A stretch of DNA of 64,000 nt. Origin: Fulvivirgaceae bacterium JP3-4. GTDB lineage: Bacteria; Bacteroidota; Bacteroidia; Cytophagales; Cyclobacteriaceae. The notes under the pieces are model-generated. The model saw nothing but the letters and a program-made list of their open reading frames with translations. It ran no database searches and had not been told where the DNA came from. The position numbers were made by a program, and so were the translations under genes. Below are positions 50,076 through 58,380 of the stretch, piece by piece. The stretch covers positions 496,001 through 560,000 of the forward strand of contig JARKND010000005.1 in the NCBI GenBank assembly GCA_029309925.1, given 5' to 3'. Numbering within the stretch: position 1 is the stretch's first letter; each line of letters begins with the position of its first letter.

Positions 50076-52217
50076 ATGGAGTTGTTTAAGAAAATTGTTG
50101 GCTACGCGGTTGTCGCCCTGCAAGTGCTCATTGTCCTCTTGTTAGTATTCGAGGATCAGCTGAGTATTCCGGTGTGGCTGCAGGCACTGGGAAGAGTGCA
50201 TCCGTTAATGCTGCACCTGCCGATCGGACTCCTCCTCATCACTACATTGCTCGCCTTTGGTCAGAAGTTGTTCAGCGAATCTTATAAGGAACTTTTCAGC
50301 TTCCTGCTTTTCCTCAGCGCGTTTACGGCATCGTTGTCGGCTTTCATGGGAATGGTTCTCTCGCTTGAAGGCGGATACAACGAAACAGACCTTCAGTTTC
50401 ACAAGTGGTTTGGCGTTGTGCTGAGTTTCCTCTGCTGGGGATTGATTTCACTGCGCGTCTCGCCATTGATGCTTCGGCCAGCGCTCCTCGTGGGAACGTT
50501 GCTGCTGATTGTCACGGGTCATTTTGGTGCAAGCCTCACGCATGGAGAAGATTTTATTTTAGGCCCGCTGGCACAGAACAAAAAAATTGAAAGAGTGATC
50601 ACGGATAGCTCATCCGTTTTTTCAGCCGCGATTGAACCGGTTCTTGAATCAAAATGCTACAGTTGCCACAATGAAGAGAAAGCAAAGGGAAAACTTATTC
50701 TTACGTCTCAGGCGGCAATCGAGAAAGGTGGTAAGAACGGACCGCTCTGGAAATCCGGTCAAAGTTTGCTGATCGATCGGTTGAATCTTCCTGTTGATCA
50801 CAAGAAGCACATGCCGCCAAAAGACAAAGCGCAACTCACCGAAGAAGAAATGGAAGTGATAGCGTCATGGGTTGCTCACGGTGGAAATTTTGCGGTGGCA
50901 TTAAACGAATTGCCGGAGCAGGATTCGCTTCGCATCGCTGCAGCAAAAGTGGTTGATCTATATTTTGATGACGCTGTTGCCGGGCCGATCTACAAATTTG
51001 CTTCCGCTTCCAGTGAAAAAATCAAGAATCTGAACACACCTTACCGTACGGTATTCCAACTTGCGGCAAATGAGCCTGCCTTGCAGGTTGATTTTTTTCT
51101 CAGCGAATCGTTTCAGTCGAAATTCATTGATGAGCTGCAGCCTGTGAACGAACAGGTCGTTGCAATGAACCTTTCGAAGATGCCCGTAACGGATGAAGAT
51201 CTCGGCAAGCTAAAACGTTTTTCAAACCTCGAGAAATTGATTCTCAATCAGACAAAGATTGAAGGCAAGACCCTCGCGACTCTCAATGAAATGCCGAATC
51301 TGAAAATTTTGTCTTTGTCGGGCACGAAAGTGAAATTTGAGCACGTGAAAGTTTTTGAAAAAAGTCGTTCAGTGCGTGAAGTGTATTTATGGGACACTGG
51401 AATTTCTGCAGCCGAAACAGTGCGTCTCACACAGTCGATTCCGCAAATAAAATGGGATGCTGGTTATCATCCCGATGAAAAGGAAGTATTGCGATTAAGT
51501 GCTCCGATCCTTAGAAATGACGGACAGGTTTTGAAGACAGGCGAAAGTGTACAGTACAAGCACAATCTTCCTGGCGCAACGATTCGTTACTCCGTCAACG
51601 GCAAAATGCCGGACAGTTTGTCGGGAGAAATTTACAAGGAGCCAATCGCGATAAAACAGTACTCGATCGTCAGGACGAAAGCGTTTAAAGATGGATGGCT
51701 GAGCAGCAACGCTTCGGAGCACATTTTTTTCCCCGCAGGCATAAAACCGGATCGTGCAGAATTGCTTACTAAACCCGAAGATCGCTATCCCGGTGAAGGC
51801 GGAACAACGCTGATCGATAATCGTAAGGGGATGCCGGATTTTTATCGCGATCCCGTGTGGATGGGTTTCCGAACTCAAAACCTTGAAGCACTTTTCTATT
51901 TCGATAAAAACGTTCCGGAGATTTCGAATGTCACACTAAGCTATGCGCGCAACGTTTATGCGATGTGCATGCCGCCATCTGAAATGCAGGTGTGGGGTGG
52001 CGATGACGAAAAAAACCTTAAGCTGTTGGCATCCTACAAACCCGACCAGCCAAAGGAATACGTGTCCACGCGGATCGAAGGAGCGGACATCAAATTCCCG
52101 CCATCGAAATTCAGATGTTACAAGCTTGTCGCGAAAACCCTCACGAAACTCCCCGACTTCAGAAAAGCACCGAAGGAGAAAGGGTGGCTGATGGTGGACG
52201 AGGTGTTCTTTAATTAG
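50076..52217 (+). CDS. Membrane c-type cytochrome with LRR-like and CHB_HEX_C domains
   Basis: 713 residues. Four to five N-terminal membrane helices (about 7-160, DUF2231-like; LGRVHPLMLHLPIGLLLI) are followed by a cytochrome domain with heme motif CYSCH and the PPKDKAQLTEEEMEVIASWV tail (about 180-270). LRR-like segments follow (about 360-455; LEKLILNQTKIEGKTLATL), then a chitobiase/hexosaminidase C-terminal module (about 480-550; ATIRYSVNGKMPDSLSGEIY) and a carbohydrate-binding-like end. The architecture suggests membrane electron transfer linked to a sugar-binding extracellular part; this is inference. Third gene of the operon. Confidence 0.88.
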   Translation: MELFKKIVGYAVVALQVLIVLLLVFEDQLSIPVWLQALGRVHPLMLHLPIGLLLITTLLAFGQKLFSESYKELFSFLLFLSAFTASLSAFMGMVLSLEGGYNETDLQFHKWFGVVLSFLCWGLISLRVSPLMLRPALLVGTLLLIVTGHFGASLTHGEDFILGPLAQNKKIERVITDSSSVFSAAIEPVLESKCYSCHNEEKAKGKLILTSQAAIEKGGKNGPLWKSGQSLLIDRLNLPVDHKKHMPPKDKAQLTEEEMEVIASWVAHGGNFAVALNELPEQDSLRIAAAKVVDLYFDDAVAGPIYKFASASSEKIKNLNTPYRTVFQLAANEPALQVDFFLSESFQSKFIDELQPVNEQVVAMNLSKMPVTDEDLGKLKRFSNLEKLILNQTKIEGKTLATLNEMPNLKILSLSGTKVKFEHVKVFEKSRSVREVYLWDTGISAAETVRLTQSIPQIKWDAGYHPDEKEVLRLSAPILRNDGQVLKTGESVQYKHNLPGATIRYSVNGKMPDSLSGEIYKEPIAIKQYSIVRTKAFKDGWLSSNASEHIFFPAGIKPDRAELLTKPEDRYPGEGGTTLIDNRKGMPDFYRDPVWMGFRTQNLEALFYFDKNVPEISNVTLSYARNVYAMCMPPSEMQVWGGDDEKNLKLLASYKPDQPKEYVSTRIEGADIKFPPSKFRCYKLVAKTLTKLPDFRKAPKEKGWLMVDEVFFN

Positions 52218-52219
52218 CC

Positions 52220-52384
52220 GATGTGCCAATTATTCAATATGCCAATCGAAATGCAACGGACCGCTTTCGCACAATGGCTAATTGGCACATTAACTAATTG
52301 GCACATTGGCACATTAACCAATTGGCACATTGGCACATTAACTAAATTGGCACATTGGCACATTAACCAATTGGCACATTAACT
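52220..52384. repeat. Inverted word array, GGCACATT
   Basis: The left segment (52220-52247, GATGTGCCAATTATTC and onward) is the inverse of the word AATTGGCACATT. The word is then reiterated about ten times at 52272-52384 (AATTGGCACATTAACTAATT and onward). The array fills the gap between convergent genes and runs into the oxygenase stop codon. Confidence 0.85.
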
Positions 52385-52997
52385 ACAAGTGCCTCAGATC
52401 CGCATGCTGATCCAGTATCCACCCCGTCAGACTTAATCTCTCGCGGTTGGCAGGGCGCACTTCGTGCTCAATCTGGTCGCTGCGAAAACAAATCAGTCTT
52501 CCTGCGATCGGTAAAAACTCTTTTTCACCATCAGGCAGAAACACCCGGAGTTGGCCACCATTCGCTTCCGTCCAGTCGTTATTGAGATAGCAGATTACCG
52601 AGAGCTTCCGGTGGTCGTCTTTTTTGAACTGGTCGAGGTGACGCTTGTAATATGATCCTGCCGGGTAGATCGTCAGGTGCACTTCGTAATCTTTCAGGCT
52701 GAGGAAAAGCGATTGATTGAGATATTCAACCAGTTTGCTCAAGCGATCGAGGTACAGTTTTGCCGGTGCGGGCGCGGAATTTTTGTCAAGCCATTTGATA
52801 TAATCACCACGGATCGCTTCGTTGATCTGACGATCCTGCTGTTTGCCGATACCAGCTTTTTTGAATTCCGCCAGACCATTTCTGAATTCATCGAGCGCCA
52901 GAATAGCATTCACTTCACTCTGGCTCAGAAATTGGTCTGCCACGGCATACCCGTGTTCTGCAAGGTCATCGGCAATAGAATCAAATACGGTGATCAT
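52383..52997 (-). CDS. 2-oxoglutarate/Fe(II)-dependent oxygenase
   Basis: 204 residues of the prolyl-4-hydroxylase-like 2OG-Fe(II) superfamily. Iron ligands: H-x-D in YYKRHLDQFKK and the distal His in QIEHEVRP; the 2-oxoglutarate Arg is in NRERLSLTGWI. Other landmarks are LSVICYLNNDW and GGQLRVFLPDGE. It probably hydroxylates a protein side chain; the target is unknown. The ATG is 15 nt from the window of divergent transcription toward the LEA-type lipoprotein gene. Confidence 0.9.
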   Translation of the reverse strand: MITVFDSIADDLAEHGYAVADQFLSQSEVNAILALDEFRNGLAEFKKAGIGKQQDRQINEAIRGDYIKWLDKNSAPAPAKLYLDRLSKLVEYLNQSLFLSLKDYEVHLTIYPAGSYYKRHLDQFKKDDHRKLSVICYLNNDWTEANGGQLRVFLPDGEKEFLPIAGRLICFRSDQIEHEVRPANRERLSLTGWILDQHADLRHL

Positions 52998-53047
52998 GTA
53001 ACAAATTTACATTCTAAATGTCTATACTTACGAACGTGCAACAATTT

Positions 53048-53521
53048 ATGACGCAAAAATCACCGCGCTTGTCGCGCATCAACATAATTCTCATCGTGTT
53101 GCTTTCGGCTCTTGCATTCCAATGTCAGAAACCGGACCAGGACATCGTGCTAAGAAGAGTGAAGGATGTGGTAGTCGATGCTACATCAGATCCCATGCTG
53201 AAAGCCAACGCAGTGTTTTATAATCCGAACAACGTCAGAGGACGGATCAAAAAAGTTAAAGTTGATATTTATGTCAACGGAAAAAAAGCGGCCAATGTGG
53301 ACCAGGACTTCAAGCTCATTGTGCCTGCCCAGTCCGAGTTTACGGTGCCGATCGAAGTGAAGCTGGCCGTAAAGGAACTCGGTTTTATGGACACCGTCTT
53401 CGGAATGATTGGCGGAAAGAAATTTGAAGTGCGATACGAAGGTTTCCTGAAGCTCAACTACCACGGCATCCCCATCAAAGTTCCGGTCAACTATAAAGAC
53501 GATGTGAGGCTGAAGTTTTGA
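53048..53521 (+). CDS. LEA type 2 (water-stress/hypersensitive) lipoprotein
   Basis: 157 residues. A lipoprotein signal ends at a Cys in LSALAFQC. The single LEA14-like beta-sandwich domain has LKANAVFYNPNNVRGRIKKV, VDIYVNGKKAANVDQD and the polar ending KVPVNYKDDV. These domains are small, soluble and often found in the periplasm; function unknown. The ATG at 53048 is preferred to 53018, which would put ten polar residues before the signal. Confidence 0.82.
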   Translation: MTQKSPRLSRINIILIVLLSALAFQCQKPDQDIVLRRVKDVVVDATSDPMLKANAVFYNPNNVRGRIKKVKVDIYVNGKKAANVDQDFKLIVPAQSEFTVPIEVKLAVKELGFMDTVFGMIGGKKFEVRYEGFLKLNYHGIPIKVPVNYKDDVRLKF

Positions 53522-53583
53522 TCATCCCTTTTCGCTTGATTTTCATGGGATAAGGCGGTACATTTTGTTACCTAACTGAACCT

Positions 53584-55314
53584 ATGAAAAACTCCGTAGC
53601 CCTCTTCTTCATTTGTCTCTTCCTTTTTCAATGTGACACTTCTTCGGACTCCGGAAAGGCCAGATTCAAAATTTCATTCACAAAACAGATGGCTGATCAG
53701 TCCCAGGATGGACGGTTGCTGCTTTTGATCTCCAACAACGACAAGGCTGAGCCGCGAAATCAGATCAATGATGGCCTTAACACGCAGATGGTTTTTGGTG
53801 TCGATGTTGAAGGAATGAAAGCCGGAGATGAAATCGCGATCGATGAAAAAGCATTTGGTTTCCCCATCAGTTCAATCAGCGAAATCCCCAAAGGAAATTA
53901 TTTTGTGCAGGCGCTGCTGAATCGTTATGAAACATTCAAATTGAAAACCGGTCACACCGTAAAGCTTCCGCCTGATCAGGGTGAGGGCCAGCAATGGAAC
54001 AATAAGCCTGGCAATTTTTACAGCCAGCCAGTCTCTGTGTCGTTCGATCCATCAGCCAGCGATGTCACGGAAATCGTCATGGATCAGAAAATTCCTCCCG
54101 TGAAGGAGCCTGCTGATACGAAATATATCAAACACATAAAAATCCAGAGTCAGAAGCTTACAGAGTTCTGGGGACGGCCCATGTTCCTCGGAGCGCATGT
54201 TCTGTTACCCGAAGGCTTTGAAGAACATCCCGAGGCTCGCTATCCCATCATGATTTTCCACGGACATTTTCCGGATGACTTCGGAGGCTTCAGTGAGAAG
54301 GCGCCTGATCCGAATATGGACACAACCGATTTCAACGCGCGGTTCGGAATCTATGGTTACAGAAAATTCCAGGAACAGGAAGCGTACAATTTTTACAGGC
54401 AGTGGATCTCGAAAAATTTTCCGCGTTTTCTTATCGTTGAAATTCAGCATGCGAACCCCTACTATGACGATTCATACGCAGTGAACTCCGCTAACCTCGG
54501 GCCTTACGGAGATGCGATCATGTACGAACTCCTTCCGGAGATCGAGAAAAAATTTCGAGGCATCGGACAAGGCTGGGCGAGATTTACTTACGGTGGTTCT
54601 ACCGGTGGCTGGGAAGCGCTTGCTGCGCAGATGTTCTATCCCGATGAGTTCAACGGATGTTTCGCTGCCTGCCCCGACCCGATCGACTTCCGCGCATACT
54701 GCCTTGTCGATTTATACAAAGACAAAAATGCATATTGGTACGAGAGCGATTTCAAAAAACTTCCGAAGCCTTCGCACCGGAATTACCTTGGCCAGATTCA
54801 ATCCACAATGGAAGAAAGCAACCACTTTGAACTTGCCCTCGGCACGAAATCCCGTTCGGGTCAGCAATGGGATATCTGGGAAGCAGTCTATTCTCCGCAG
54901 GGTGAAGACGGATATCCGAAGCGAATATTTAATAAGGAAACAGGTGAGATCGACCCGGAAGTGGCGAAGTACTGGAAAGAAAATTACGACTTGCGTTATA
55001 TCCTCGAGCGCGACTGGGCAACACTAGGTCCGAAGCTTAAGGGTAAGATCCATATCTACTGTGGTGATATGGACAACTATTATCTCAACAACGCGGTTTA
55101 CCTGATGGAAGATTTTTTAAAGAAGACGAAAAATCCGTTCTATGGCGGAGAGGTGGATTACGGGGATCGCGCGGAGCACTGCTGGAATGGAGACCAGGAA
55201 AATCCAAACTATGTGTCCAGGCTGCGCTATAACACAATGTACCTTCCCAAAATATTAAAGAGGATTGAAGAGAGCGCACCGAAAGGCGCTGATCTGAAGA
55301 GCTGGCGTTATTAA
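53584..55314 (+). CDS. Esterase-like alpha/beta-hydrolase lipoprotein
   Basis: 576 residues. A lipoprotein signal ends at Cys17 (LFLFQC). An N-terminal beta domain (about 25-180) precedes a D-type esterase alpha/beta-hydrolase domain (about 190-560). Visible: YPIMIFHGHFPDDFGGF, a nucleophile elbow GGSTGGWEAL (Ser about 340), and a late His in RAEHCWNG. It resembles putative esterases such as Fes/S-formylglutathione hydrolase relatives, here anchored in the envelope. The substrate is unknown. It converges with a small minus-strand reading frame; their stops overlap. Confidence 0.82.
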   Translation: MKNSVALFFICLFLFQCDTSSDSGKARFKISFTKQMADQSQDGRLLLLISNNDKAEPRNQINDGLNTQMVFGVDVEGMKAGDEIAIDEKAFGFPISSISEIPKGNYFVQALLNRYETFKLKTGHTVKLPPDQGEGQQWNNKPGNFYSQPVSVSFDPSASDVTEIVMDQKIPPVKEPADTKYIKHIKIQSQKLTEFWGRPMFLGAHVLLPEGFEEHPEARYPIMIFHGHFPDDFGGFSEKAPDPNMDTTDFNARFGIYGYRKFQEQEAYNFYRQWISKNFPRFLIVEIQHANPYYDDSYAVNSANLGPYGDAIMYELLPEIEKKFRGIGQGWARFTYGGSTGGWEALAAQMFYPDEFNGCFAACPDPIDFRAYCLVDLYKDKNAYWYESDFKKLPKPSHRNYLGQIQSTMEESNHFELALGTKSRSGQQWDIWEAVYSPQGEDGYPKRIFNKETGEIDPEVAKYWKENYDLRYILERDWATLGPKLKGKIHIYCGDMDNYYLNNAVYLMEDFLKKTKNPFYGGEVDYGDRAEHCWNGDQENPNYVSRLRYNTMYLPKILKRIEESAPKGADLKSWRY

Positions 55315-55415
55315 ACTGTCATACCGAAAACTCCAGTATAAATGCCGATGACGATCGCGACAGCCACGCCTACTACCAGTAATATTTTCCGTTTGCTGAT
55401 CATGATTTCTACCAT
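55311..55415 (-). CDS. Putative 34-aa membrane peptide
   Basis: MVEIMISKRKILLVVGVAVA and onward: one membrane helix of about 20 residues flanked by a KRK cytoplasmic anchor. The stop overlaps that of the esterase gene by three nucleotides. Small frames of this kind occur by chance; the positive-inside pattern and clean ATG are the only support. Confidence 0.35.
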   Translation of the reverse strand: MVEIMISKRKILLVVGVAVAIVIGIYTGVFGMTV

Positions 55416-55511
55416 AACGACTATTAGACTCCAAAAGTACAGCATAAGTTGTCTGGAGTATAATTAATTTGATCAGACAGCAGGAAATACGGTGCGAACC
55501 GTAGGAATTAC

Positions 55512-55874
55512 TTGCTGAATCGTGATACAGGCCTGTCAGATTCTTTTGTTCAGCACACTAAGCCGTGCAAATTTTGTCCGCTTTGCCATCCTGATTCAAT
55601 CATCGCGGTCCATAGCGTCTACCGCGCCATAGCTAAAACAAACGAGGCAGCCAGGGACGACATACTACGAAGCATAAACTGGCAAGACCTGTTTAAGACT
55701 TATCGCTACGGTTAGTGTTTTAGTGAATCTGCTCGCCCTTACCGCTATGAGGCAATGAGCGCGATGAGCGCATCACAACTTCAACGTGGTGCTCTAAAAG
55801 ATGGGTCATACAAGAAATCACTCGCTGTCCAACTTTTTGGCTACGCGCTGTGTCTAATGAAAAAAACCGATTGA
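55512..55874 (+). pseudogene. Small reading frame split by an in-frame TAG
   Basis: From a TTG at 55512 a 67-codon frame encodes a CKFCPLCHPD cysteine cluster and ends ...KTYRYG at a TAG (55713-55715). The same frame then stays open for 52 more codons (SESARPYRYEAMSAMSAS ... GYALCLMKKTD) to a TGA at 55872-55874, four nucleotides before the next gene's GTG. I do not recognise the product, and codon use differs from the neighbours (ATA, CTA, AGG used). It may be a decayed acquired gene or chance. The frame is open upstream to 55473. Confidence 0.4.
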
Positions 55875-55878
55875 AAAA

Positions 55879-56283
55879 GTGAAAGCGATCTATTTCCAAC
55901 TTGTTCTTGCGCTCCTGCTAGCCGCCTGCTCAGATTCTGAAAAGCCTGCAACATTTGAAGGCACATACCAGGGTGTATTTTACCGCGTTCGTGACAATGT
56001 AAAGGGCGAAAGCTCAAACGTCACGTTGAATTTCTCAAATGGTCATTACACGGGCACGAGCAGCATTACGAAATATCCCGCGCTGTGCGAAGGAACGTTT
56101 GCACCTGCTGAGGAACAGGTGAACTTTACGAACACCTGCATGTGGACCGCTGAGTTCGACTGGACTTTGATCCTCGATGGCACATTCAAGATCACGCATA
56201 CCGATACTGAACTCATTCTTTCGAAAGAAATCGATCCGCAGAACGGAGATTATTACGTCTTGAAAAAAGATGTAGCCCGGTAA
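55879..56283 (+). CDS. Small lipoprotein of unknown function
   Basis: 134 residues beginning with GTG. The lipoprotein signal YFQLVLALLLAAC (Cys17) is followed by a short beta-rich domain opening FEGTYQGVFYRVRDNVKGE. The pattern of about eight strands resembles small lipocalin-like lipoproteins; two additional cysteines (in ALCEG and TCMWT) could form a disulfide. Convergent with the LTA4H-like peptidase gene. Confidence 0.72.
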   Translation: MKAIYFQLVLALLLAACSDSEKPATFEGTYQGVFYRVRDNVKGESSNVTLNFSNGHYTGTSSITKYPALCEGTFAPAEEQVNFTNTCMWTAEFDWTLILDGTFKITHTDTELILSKEIDPQNGDYYVLKKDVAR

Positions 56284-56343
56284 ATCACCAGCGCTTCCCA
56301 GCCTCACATGGTGTCACGATAAGTAACAGCGATTGGCCCCGTG

Positions 56344-58206
56344 TTACTTGATTAGTTTATCGAACGTGTTTGTGGCAACAAAGTGATAGTTTGGTCTCGC
56401 TTTGTCGTAGATGGCTTTTGCGCGCCTGCGTCCATCTTCCGTCTTCAGCATTTCGTTGTAAAGCGGACTAAGGAATTTTCTGCGCCCGGTGTTGATCAGG
56501 AACGACTCGATTTTCGGATTCATCTTTGCATAGTTGTTGCGGATAGAGATAACGCCCCAGGCCGTGATGATCTCCGAATTACCCGAGTTTGAAAAATTTC
56601 CAAAGCTGTCAACCGCTTTCATCTGTTCCTGCGTCAGTGTCTCAGGTAGATTCTTCAGGAAATGCAGCCACTCGTGTGTGCTCCAGTCTTTGCTCTGAGT
56701 TGCGTCCAAAGGTTTCTCGGCTTTCCAGCTGGCGAGAACCTCATCTACTTTTTTGAATCTTGTCGATGAAGGTTGGGGATGATCAGCGGGCAACCCTTCT
56801 GTAACGATCCATTTGTTGAACGTTGAGTCCTTGAGACCGATGTTGAAATTCGTTTGATAGTATGAAGTGATGTAATTTTTAAATCCTTCGGTATCCATCG
56901 ATTTGAAAGCATTCTCTGTAAAGTAACTCTTCAGGAACGCATCAAACTTATCGCGGCCATGTGCTTCTTCAATCGATCTCAAAAAATAATAGCCTTTGTT
57001 ATACGCGATATCAGTTACGCCATCGTCCGGACTTCTTCCCTCAAGGTTCAGTAAAAGCTTTGTGTCGGCTGAAAGATTCGCAGCGTTCAGGGACTCGATC
57101 TCATCTTTGAGATCCTGCAGGTTCAGTGACGCAAGCATTTCAGCATAGTCTTTTCCATAAAGCTTCTCCATGATGCGGGTTTCGAAATAGACCGTGAACC
57201 CTTCATTCAGCCAGAAGTCGTTCCAGGTCGAATTCGTCACAAGATTTCCTGACCAGCTGTGCGCCAGCTCGTGTGCGATCAGTGACGTGAGGGATCGATC
57301 ACCGGACAGTATTGTTGGTGTTGCAAAAGTCAGCCTTGGATTTTCCATTCCACCAAAAGGAAAGCTTGGTGGGAGCACAATCACATCGTACCGCTCCCAC
57401 GCATACGGGCCATATAATTCTTCGGCACCTGCAATCATTTTTTCGAGGTCGGCAAATTCCCAGGCAGCTGTGTCGACCAATGAAGGTTCTGCGTAAACAC
57501 CGCTGCGGTTGCTGATTGGTTTGAAAGAAACATCTCCGACTGCCAGTGCGAGTAGATAAGAAGAGATGGGCTGTTTCATCTCAAATTTATATGTGCCCGT
57601 CTCGTTCTTCTGCTGCGGATTGGATGCACTCATCAGCGCAAGCAGATCTTTCGGTACTGAAACCTCAGCGTCATAGGTAAAATGAATGCCGGGAGAGTCC
57701 TGGCTTGGCACCCAACTTCTTGCAAGGATCGCCTGTGATTGCGTAAATAAGAACGGAAATTTTTTGCCTGCTGTTTGTTGTGCGCTCAGCCACTGCAACG
57801 CTTCCGCGGATGGGTCCGTCACATATTCGATGCTCACCGCTTTTGTTTCAGGCTTGATCGACACAATCAATTCCTCTCCAAGAATTTCGTTTTTCTGGCC
57901 GATCTTAAAGTAGGTAGCCTCATCGTTATCGAGTGTCACTTTTGCGATAGACAATCCTTTCGAATCAAACACAATAACTCCGGGGTTCCCCTGCTGTTCG
58001 ATCTTCCATTTAGCTGTGCCGGAAATCTTTTTGCTGTCAAAATCTACAGAAGCTTTCCAGCTGAGGTGCGTTACTTTTGCTTCGTTCGGGCGGGAGTATG
58101 AATGCGGATCTTTTTTCATAACGATCGTTTCCTGTTTGGGTTGTGTTGCACATCGCGTCATCACTGCGGCCACTACGATAAGGGCGGTTATTGTCTTGAT
58201 GTTCAT
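56344..58206 (-). CDS. M1 family aminopeptidase, leukotriene A4 hydrolase-like
   Basis: 620 residues. A lipoprotein-type signal ends near Cys19 (MTRCATQPK). The N-terminal beta saddle precedes the thermolysin-like zinc domain with the GGMENPRL exopeptidase loop and HELAHSWSGNLVTN followed by WLNEGFTVYFE (third ligand Glu). The C-terminal helical domain (WSTHEWLHFLKNLPETLT) is the LTA4H-type repeat. The GxMEN motif is intact here, unlike the three exported M1 paralogues at 29.8-37.4 kb, so this is a typical aminopeptidase. The length matches the family. Confidence 0.92.
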   Translation of the reverse strand: MNIKTITALIVVAAVMTRCATQPKQETIVMKKDPHSYSRPNEAKVTHLSWKASVDFDSKKISGTAKWKIEQQGNPGVIVFDSKGLSIAKVTLDNDEATYFKIGQKNEILGEELIVSIKPETKAVSIEYVTDPSAEALQWLSAQQTAGKKFPFLFTQSQAILARSWVPSQDSPGIHFTYDAEVSVPKDLLALMSASNPQQKNETGTYKFEMKQPISSYLLALAVGDVSFKPISNRSGVYAEPSLVDTAAWEFADLEKMIAGAEELYGPYAWERYDVIVLPPSFPFGGMENPRLTFATPTILSGDRSLTSLIAHELAHSWSGNLVTNSTWNDFWLNEGFTVYFETRIMEKLYGKDYAEMLASLNLQDLKDEIESLNAANLSADTKLLLNLEGRSPDDGVTDIAYNKGYYFLRSIEEAHGRDKFDAFLKSYFTENAFKSMDTEGFKNYITSYYQTNFNIGLKDSTFNKWIVTEGLPADHPQPSSTRFKKVDEVLASWKAEKPLDATQSKDWSTHEWLHFLKNLPETLTQEQMKAVDSFGNFSNSGNSEIITAWGVISIRNNYAKMNPKIESFLINTGRRKFLSPLYNEMLKTEDGRRRAKAIYDKARPNYHFVATNTFDKLIK

Positions 58207-58283
58207 GGCTTGTTGTTAAGATCCCCAAGAACGGAAACTTTTATGTCTCCAAAAAGAGATTTACCGCAGACGGCTAACTTCTG

Positions 58284-58320
58284 AAAAATAAAAAAGCAGA
58301 CCCGTGGGGTGGGGCCTGCT
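58284..58320 (-). terminator. Intrinsic terminator of the His/Arg-rich protein gene
   Basis: On the minus strand AGCAGG...CCTGCT-type arms (58312-58320 with 58295-58303, one mismatch) are followed by TTTTTTATTTTT. It lies 61 nt beyond the stop of the gene at 58381, after a word array. Confidence 0.7.
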
Positions 58321-58330
58321 CAATTAATAA

Positions 58331-58378
58331 CGCGAAACTCAGAACAACTCGGAACCCGAAACCCGGAACCCGAAACGT
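58331..58378. repeat. A/C-rich reiterated-word array
   Basis: Words of the GAACCCGAAACCCGG kind (GGAACCCGAAACCCGGAACC at 58351-58370), like those at 4511, 37511 and 38732. It begins three nucleotides from the stop of the His/Arg-rich protein gene and lies between that stop and its terminator. Confidence 0.7.
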
Positions 58379-58380
58379 TT

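Noticed and set aside
53002-53009. TAAATTTG (minus strand) as a -7 box for the 2OG-Fe(II) oxygenase gene
   Set aside because: The match to consensus is perfect, but it lies only 5 nt from the ATG, which would give a leaderless or downstream start, and no -33 element is visible; evidence is too weak to list.
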